Assembly: GCF_018130765.1 (NCBI RefSeq) | Contig: NZ_JAFCJZ010000022.1 | Span: 62,001 to 126,000 of the forward strand | DNA length: 64,000 bases | Origin: Bradyrhizobium iriomotense | GTDB taxonomy: Bacteria > Pseudomonadota > Alphaproteobacteria > Rhizobiales > Xanthobacteraceae | Direction: 5' to 3' | Shown: piece by piece, positions 59,498 to 64,000 of the stretch | Numbering within the stretch: the first letter of the stretch is position 1 | Layout of the letters: the number at the start of each line of letters is the position of its first letter | The notes under the pieces: generated by a model | Told to the model about the DNA's origin: nothing | The model's input: only the letters and a program-made list of their open reading frames with translations | Database searches by the model: none | Program-made: the position numbers and the translations under genes

Positions 59498-62059
59498 TCA
59501 ATTCTTGCGCCCACCGCGGATCGCGAATGGCTTCATCAGCTCGGCGCAGGCGAGATAGACGACGACGAGCAGCGCGATCCCAAGCATCATGATCGGCGGC
59601 GGGGCGACGAAGCCGAACCAGGCTCCGAGCGGTGTGAAGGGCAGCACCATCGCGGCGAGCAGCGCGGTCAGCGAGGACGCCGCGAGCGCGGGATCGGGCC
59701 AGTTGCGCCAGGGCCTTCCATTGGTGCGGATGATGAAGATCACGAGGATCTGCGTCGCCATGGATTCGACGAACCAGGCGGTGCGGAATTCCTCGGGCGA
59801 AGCCTTGAACAGCACCAGCAGCGCGACGAAGGTCAGGGCGTCGAACACCGAGGACAGCGGTCCCATGATCGCGGCGAAGCGCACCAGGCGCGACATGCTC
59901 CACACCTGCGGCTGCGCCGTGGACTGCACTGAGACCCGGTCGAAGGGAATGCCGAGCTCGGAGAGATCGTAGAGCAGGTTGTTGAGCAGGATCTGCGTCG
60001 GCAGCATCGGCAGGAACGGCAGCGCGATCGAGGCGGCCGCCATCGACAGCATGTTGCCGAAATTCGAGCTGGCGCCCATGCGGACATATTTGAGGATGTT
60101 GGCGAAGGTGCGCCGTCCTTCCTCGACACCGTCGGCGACGACTTCGAGATCCGAGGCAAGCAGGATCATGTCGGCGGCCGCCTGCGCCACGCCGGTCGCG
60201 CCGTCGACCGACAATCCGACGTCGGCGGCCTTCAGGGCCGGTGCGTCGTTGATGCCGTCGCCGAGGAAGCCGACCACCTCGCCGCCGGCCTGCAGCGCCT
60301 TCACGATGCGTGACTTCTGGTCCGGCGCGAGGCGGCCGAACGCATCGGTGGAGCGCACCTGCACCGCGAGCGCCTCGTCGCTGAGCGCGGCAATGTCGGC
60401 GCCCGACAGCACGCGCTTGGGATCGAGCCCGACCAGGCCTGCGAGCCGCTTCACCACCACGGGGGCGTCGCCCGAGAGGATTTTCAGCCGCACGCCGCTG
60501 GCTGCGAGCCGCGCAATGGCTGCCGCGGCCGTCGGCTTCGGTGGATCGGCGAAGGCGCAGAGACCTTCGAAGGCGAGATCGGTCTCGTCGTCCGTCTCGA
60601 CCTCGCGCAGCGCGCCGCTCCACGCCCGCGAGGCGATGGCCACGGTGCGCAGGCCCTCGCTGGCGAGCTCGCGCACGCGTGCCATGGCCCCCTCGCGCGC
60701 GCGCTCGTCCATCGTGCACAATGCGAGCACCGCTTCCGGCGCGCCCTTGACGATCAGCAGCGCGCCTTCCGGGCCGGTGGCGAGCACCGATCCCAGTCGG
60801 CGCGAGAAGTCGAAGGCCTGCCGCCCGGCAAGCCGCCAGCCTTGCGCGGCATCCGGCCGGCCGGCGGTGAGCGCGGCATCGAGCGAGCCGCGGTCGCCGC
60901 CGAGCGATGCCGCGATGGCGCCGAGCTGCGCTGAACGGGGCGCGTCCCTGCCCGCGGCATCGATGCTTCTGGCGAGCGTGATCTCGGCCGAAGTCAGCGT
61001 ACCGGTCTTGTCGGTGCACAGCACCGTCATGGCGCCGAGATCGTGGATCGCGGCCAGCCGCTTCACGATCACCTTGCGGCCGGCCATGCGCAGCGCGCCG
61101 CGCGACAGCGTCACCGTGGTGATCATCGGCAGCAGTTCCGGCGTCAGCCCGACCGCGAGCGCGACCGCGAACAGCAGCGAACCGAGGATCTCGCGGCCGA
61201 ACACGACGCGGATGGTGAGCACGACCAGCACCAGCGCCAGCGTGGCGCGCGCGATCACGAGGCCGAATTCGCGCAAATCGCGTTCGAAGGGCGAGGGGGC
61301 CTGCGTCTCGGCCAGCGCGGCGGCCGCCGCGCCGAACACGCTGTCGCGGCCGGTCCCGACCACGAGCGCGATCGCCTCGCCGGTCTGCGCCACGGCGCCG
61401 CGGAACAGCGCGTTCGAGGTGTCGTCGGGGTCGATGACGGCTCCGGCGCGCTTCTGTACCGGATAGGGCTCGCCGGTGAGCGCAGCTTCCCCGGCGGTGA
61501 AGGCGGTGCTCTCCAGCACCAGCGCGTCGGCGGGAATGATGTCGCCGGCGCGGACGCGCAGGAGGTCGCCCGGAACGACGTGCTCGACGTCGATCTCGCG
61601 AAAGGCGCCGTCACGTTTGACCTCGGCCTTCAGCGCCACCGAGCGGCGGAGGATCTCGGCGGCGCGGACCGCATGTCCCTCCTGGACGGTGTCGAGCCCG
61701 ATCGAGCCTGCGAGAATCAGCACGATGATGAGCCCGCCGATGTCGTCGCCGGTCAGCGTCGAGACGATGCCGGCGACCAGCAGGATCAGCGACAGCGGCT
61801 CCAGCAGTCGGCGCAGGATCGCGCGCATGGCGCCCTCGATGCGCGGCGGCGCATCGCTGTTCGGCCCGAAACGGCCCAGGCGTTCGGCGGCTTCGCTGGC
61901 GCTCAAGCCCTGCAAGGAGCAGCCGAGCCGGGTGCAGAGCGCATCCGTCGACAGGTGCCAGAACCGGCTCGCTTGGCTGTTCGGTGGCTTGGTCACGGCA
62001 GATCCGAAAAATGGAGGGTTCAAGGCCCGGGAAGGGTAAGCTGCGGAGGTGACAGCCAT
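59498..62059 (-). CDS. P-type ATPase, magnesium-transporter (MgtA/MgtB) type
   Basis: An 853-residue P-type ATPase. Signs: N-terminal cation-ATPase domain (GLSASEAAERLGRFGPNSDAPP), TGEP in the actuator (AALTGEPYPVQ), phosphorylation site CTDKTGTLTSAEI, VGLTPELLPMI in TM4 (type IIIB signature), hinge FLGDGINDAPALKAADVGLSVDGATGVAQAAADMIL, and about ten helices. MgtA imports Mg2+. Length is a little short of the usual 890-900. The start at 62059 is supported by SD-like tandem repeats just upstream; a GTG at codon 22 is an alternative. No mgtR/leader peptide seen. Confidence 0.88.
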   Translation of the reverse strand: MAVTSAAYPSRALNPPFFGSAVTKPPNSQASRFWHLSTDALCTRLGCSLQGLSASEAAERLGRFGPNSDAPPRIEGAMRAILRRLLEPLSLILLVAGIVSTLTGDDIGGLIIVLILAGSIGLDTVQEGHAVRAAEILRRSVALKAEVKRDGAFREIDVEHVVPGDLLRVRAGDIIPADALVLESTAFTAGEAALTGEPYPVQKRAGAVIDPDDTSNALFRGAVAQTGEAIALVVGTGRDSVFGAAAAALAETQAPSPFERDLREFGLVIARATLALVLVVLTIRVVFGREILGSLLFAVALAVGLTPELLPMITTVTLSRGALRMAGRKVIVKRLAAIHDLGAMTVLCTDKTGTLTSAEITLARSIDAAGRDAPRSAQLGAIAASLGGDRGSLDAALTAGRPDAAQGWRLAGRQAFDFSRRLGSVLATGPEGALLIVKGAPEAVLALCTMDERAREGAMARVRELASEGLRTVAIASRAWSGALREVETDDETDLAFEGLCAFADPPKPTAAAAIARLAASGVRLKILSGDAPVVVKRLAGLVGLDPKRVLSGADIAALSDEALAVQVRSTDAFGRLAPDQKSRIVKALQAGGEVVGFLGDGINDAPALKAADVGLSVDGATGVAQAAADMILLASDLEVVADGVEEGRRTFANILKYVRMGASSNFGNMLSMAAASIALPFLPMLPTQILLNNLLYDLSELGIPFDRVSVQSTAQPQVWSMSRLVRFAAIMGPLSSVFDALTFVALLVLFKASPEEFRTAWFVESMATQILVIFIIRTNGRPWRNWPDPALAASSLTALLAAMVLPFTPLGAWFGFVAPPPIMMLGIALLVVVYLACAELMKPFAIRGGRKN

Positions 62060-62102
62060 CCCTTGGCCATCCCCTCGCTATCCCCTTGGCTATCCCTTGG
62101 CG
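62058..62102. repeat. 11-12-bp tandem repeat overlapping the P-type ATPase start codon
   Basis: Four units start at 62058, 62069, 62080 and 62092, with pattern ATCCC(C)TTGGC(C/T). On the coding strand each reads GCCAAGGG(G)AT(A/G), so an AAGGG core is iterated. The last unit supplies the ATG at 62059 itself. Confidence 0.8.
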
Positions 62103-62393
62103 CAATTGCGGGCCGGAACAGTTGATGCGGGTCAATCGGGGTGCCCGCCGGCTGCAAAGGTTGCGAGATTTTAAGGGGATATCAAAGGCTTGGGCCGGCC
62201 TTTGGACCTCGAAAAAGCCCCGTTCTTGCTTGCCTAGAGGGGCCGCTTCCTTTATCCGGTTGGCTGCCTTGCGTGCGAGCGGTCCTGGGCCGCGGATTGG
62301 GCTTGGCGTCAGGCATGATCCCGGAAAAGTGGGCACCGGTTTTCCGCGAGGATCATGCCTCCTTGAGACAGATTGAACAGGGATTACCCGCGA
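62060..62393. other. Divergent region between P-type ATPase gene and purA
   Basis: 334 nt with no supported gene. It holds the tandem repeat (62058-62102) and, close to purA, a palindromic dispersed repeat (62312-62359). No obvious riboswitch fold for purines or Mg2+ was recognised by eye. Confidence 0.5.
62312..62359. repeat. Palindromic dispersed repeat in the purA leader
   Basis: Arms GGCATGATC and GATCATGCC with the core CCGGAAAAGTGGGCACCGGTTTTCCG. Same family as 23301-23349 and 2187-2252. It ends 34 nt before the purA start codon. Confidence 0.85.
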
Positions 62394-63686
62394 ATGGCCA
62401 ACGTTGTCGTCGTCGGCGCCCAGTGGGGCGACGAAGGGAAGGGCAAGATCGTCGACTGGTTGTCGGAGCAGGCGGATATCGTCGTCCGCTTCCAGGGCGG
62501 CCATAACGCCGGCCACACGCTGGTCATCAACGGCGCGACCTACAAGCTCGCCCTGCTGCCCTCCGGCGTGCTGCGCGAGGGCAAGCTGTCGGTGATCGGC
62601 AACGGCGTGGTGTTCGATCCCGCCGCCTTCCTCGACGAGGTGACCAAGCTCAGGGGGCAGGGCGTTGCCGTTTCCCCGGACAATCTGCGTGTCGCCGAAA
62701 ACGTCACGCTGATCCTGCCGCTGCACCGCGAGCTCGATGCCCTGCGCGAGTCCGCCAACGCGGCGACCGCGATCGGCACCACCCGCCGCGGCATCGGCCC
62801 GGCCTACGAGGACAAGGTCGGCCGCCGTGCCATCCGCCTGATGGACCTCGCCGACCTCGACACCCTGCCGCACAAGATCGACCGGCTGCTGGCGCACCAC
62901 AACGCGCTGCGCCGCGGGCTCAATCTGCCGGAGTTCGACGGCAAGGAGATCCTGAAGGAGCTGAGCGCACTGGCGCCGCAGCTCCTGCCTTACGCAGAGA
63001 CCGTGTGGCGCCTGCTCGACATCGAGCGGCGCGCCGGCAAGCGCATGCTGTTCGAGGGCGCACAGGGCGCGCTGCTCGACGTCGACCACGGCACCTATCC
63101 GTATGTCACCTCGTCCAACACGGTGGCGGCGCAGGCCGCGACCGGCGCCGGCCTCGGGCCGGGCGCGGTGGGTTATGTGCTCGGCCTGTGCAAGGCCTAC
63201 ACCACCCGCGTCGGCCAGGGCCCGTTCCCGACCGAGCAGGACAATGAGATCGGCCGCAAGATCGGCGAGCGCGGCCGCGAGTTCGGCACCAACACCGGCC
63301 GTCCGCGCCGCTGCGGCTGGTTCGACGCCGTGCTGGTCCGCCAGGCGGTCCGCACCTGCGGCATCAATGGCCTTGCTCTGACCAAGCTCGACATCCTCGA
63401 CGGCTTCGACACGATCGAGGTCTGCACCGGCTACAAGCTCGACGGCAAGGAGATCGACCATTTCCCGGCCGGCGAGGGCGCCCAGGCCCGGGTCGAGCCG
63501 ATCTACGAGACCATCGAGGGCTGGAAGGAGCCGACCGCCAACGCCCGGTCGTGGGCGCAGCTGCCGGCCCAGGCCATCAAATATGTCCGCCGGATCGAGG
63601 AATTGGTGGGGTGCCCGGTCGCGCTGCTTTCCACCAGCCCCGAACGCGAGGATACTATCCTGGTGCAAAATCCGTTTGAGGCTTAA
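62394..63686 (+). CDS. purA: PurA, adenylosuccinate synthetase
   Basis: Makes adenylosuccinate from IMP, aspartate and GTP, the first step to AMP. 430 residues; GTP P-loop GAQWGDEGKGKIVDWL (about 8-23), QGGHNAGHTL (about 35-44), GTTRRGIGPAYEDK, and C-terminal GRPRRCGWFDAV and the NGLALTKLDILDG guanine-binding region. Start MANVVVVGAQ at 62394 matches the family; upstream in-frame codons do not. Confidence 0.98.
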   Translation: MANVVVVGAQWGDEGKGKIVDWLSEQADIVVRFQGGHNAGHTLVINGATYKLALLPSGVLREGKLSVIGNGVVFDPAAFLDEVTKLRGQGVAVSPDNLRVAENVTLILPLHRELDALRESANAATAIGTTRRGIGPAYEDKVGRRAIRLMDLADLDTLPHKIDRLLAHHNALRRGLNLPEFDGKEILKELSALAPQLLPYAETVWRLLDIERRAGKRMLFEGAQGALLDVDHGTYPYVTSSNTVAAQAATGAGLGPGAVGYVLGLCKAYTTRVGQGPFPTEQDNEIGRKIGERGREFGTNTGRPRRCGWFDAVLVRQAVRTCGINGLALTKLDILDGFDTIEVCTGYKLDGKEIDHFPAGEGAQARVEPIYETIEGWKEPTANARSWAQLPAQAIKYVRRIEELVGCPVALLSTSPEREDTILVQNPFEA

Positions 63687-63723
63687 CGATATCTTACCGG
63701 GACGCGCGTATAGTTGAGTAGAA

Positions 63724-64000
63724 ATGGCTGATTACTATCCGCTGATCGCCCGCGCTATTGCCGCCTTGGACCCCAACGCTCCCGGCGAAAGCCGTCGCGC
63801 GCTCTATGAGCGGGCGCGCACGGCACTGATCGCGCAGCTGCGCAGCGTGCAGCCGCCGCTCTCCGAATCCGAGATCACCCGCGAACGGCTGTCGCTGGAA
63901 GAGGCCGTCCGCAAGGTCGAATCGGAGGCCGCCCAGCGCGCCCGCGAGGCCTCGCGCCCCGGTGGTGGTGGTGGCGGCCGCAGCGGCAGCGGCGATGCCT
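63724..64000 (+). CDS. Hypothetical protein, C-terminus outside window (partial)
   Basis: 92 visible codons. It begins MADYYPLIARAIAALDPN and has a helical stretch (RRALYERARTALIAQLRSVQ, SLEEAVRKVESEAAQRARE) followed by a Gly-rich linker (PGGGGGGRSGSG). A soluble helical N-terminus with a disordered linker is likely. No domain recognised. It follows purA by 37 nt and may be cotranscribed. The end is cut by the window edge. Confidence 0.8.
   Translation, partial: MADYYPLIARAIAALDPNAPGESRRALYERARTALIAQLRSVQPPLSESEITRERLSLEEAVRKVESEAAQRAREASRPGGGGGGRSGSGDA

Noticed and set aside
62060..62393. Mg2+ or purine riboswitch upstream of the P-type ATPase or purA
   Set aside because: No aptamer core could be recognised; a covariance-model search would be needed.

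Overview
This window looks like a chromosomal segment of a Bradyrhizobium-type alphaproteobacterium (Hyphomicrobiales). The case rests on high GC with strong GC3 bias, a heme-uptake cluster laid out like the Bradyrhizobium hmu locus, a NirK-type denitrification block with NnrR and NnrS, and several intergenic repeat families typical of this genus. The genus is an inference from gene content, not from a database match. I see no rRNA, tRNA, CRISPR array, insertion sequence or prophage.

Layout. 1-1061: purK (cut by the window edge) and purE. 1150-3406: a diguanylate cyclase and four very small proteins, two of them YdcH/DUF465. 3520-9107: an FAD-dependent 2-hydroxyglutarate-oxidase-like enzyme, a membrane PAS-GGDEF-EAL protein and a GlpD-like dehydrogenase. 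9104-9633: a ParE/RelE-type toxin-antitoxin pair. 9757-12657: polyamine ABC transporter potGHI without a binding protein. 12756-15781: an orphan TRAP binding protein next to a chemoreceptor. 15782-16774: an unknown polytopic membrane protein. 16891-20094: sugar ABC binding protein and two permeases without an ATPase. 20316-24684: AsmA-family protein, two-subunit 3-oxoacid CoA-transferase, GNAT acetyltransferase.

24776-31378 is an oxygen-limitation and nitrogen-oxide block: nirV, nirK, a 68-residue membrane protein, hemN, a DUF1858 mini-protein, an Fnr-family regulator (nnrR) and nnrS. Four promoters here carry TTG-N8-CAA boxes, so the block reads as one regulon of small units: NirK makes NO, NnrR senses it, NnrS protects, HemN keeps heme synthesis running without oxygen.

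31484-35516 holds a monooxygenase-fold protein, an AraC regulator, a FixJ-like regulator whose phosphoacceptor Asp is replaced by Glu, and a MuiA-family protein. 35684-44381 is the heme acquisition cluster: hmuTUV and hmuP on the minus strand, divergent from hmuR, a heme-degrading monooxygenase (hmuQ/hmuD type), hutX, exbB, exbD and tonB. Together they bind heme at the outer membrane, energise import, carry it across both membranes and release iron. hmuP appears frameshifted just before its usual C-terminus.

44596-64000 holds a phytase-like periplasmic protein, an alpha/beta hydrolase, a LysR regulator, a second sugar ABC locus (again without ATPase) with a 2-hydroxyacid dehydrogenase, a Cache-domain chemoreceptor divergent from it, a Crp-family regulator, an orphan Bug binding protein, two tandem EamA exporters, a Mg-type P-type ATPase, purA and the start of one more gene.

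The least expected features are small. Three short tandem-repeat arrays (13, 17 and 11-12 bp units) sit at gene starts, and two of them iterate a Shine-Dalgarno-like core. Perfect hairpins or repeats recur between a strongly expressed periplasmic gene and the next gene of the same operon. Several transport systems have missing parts.
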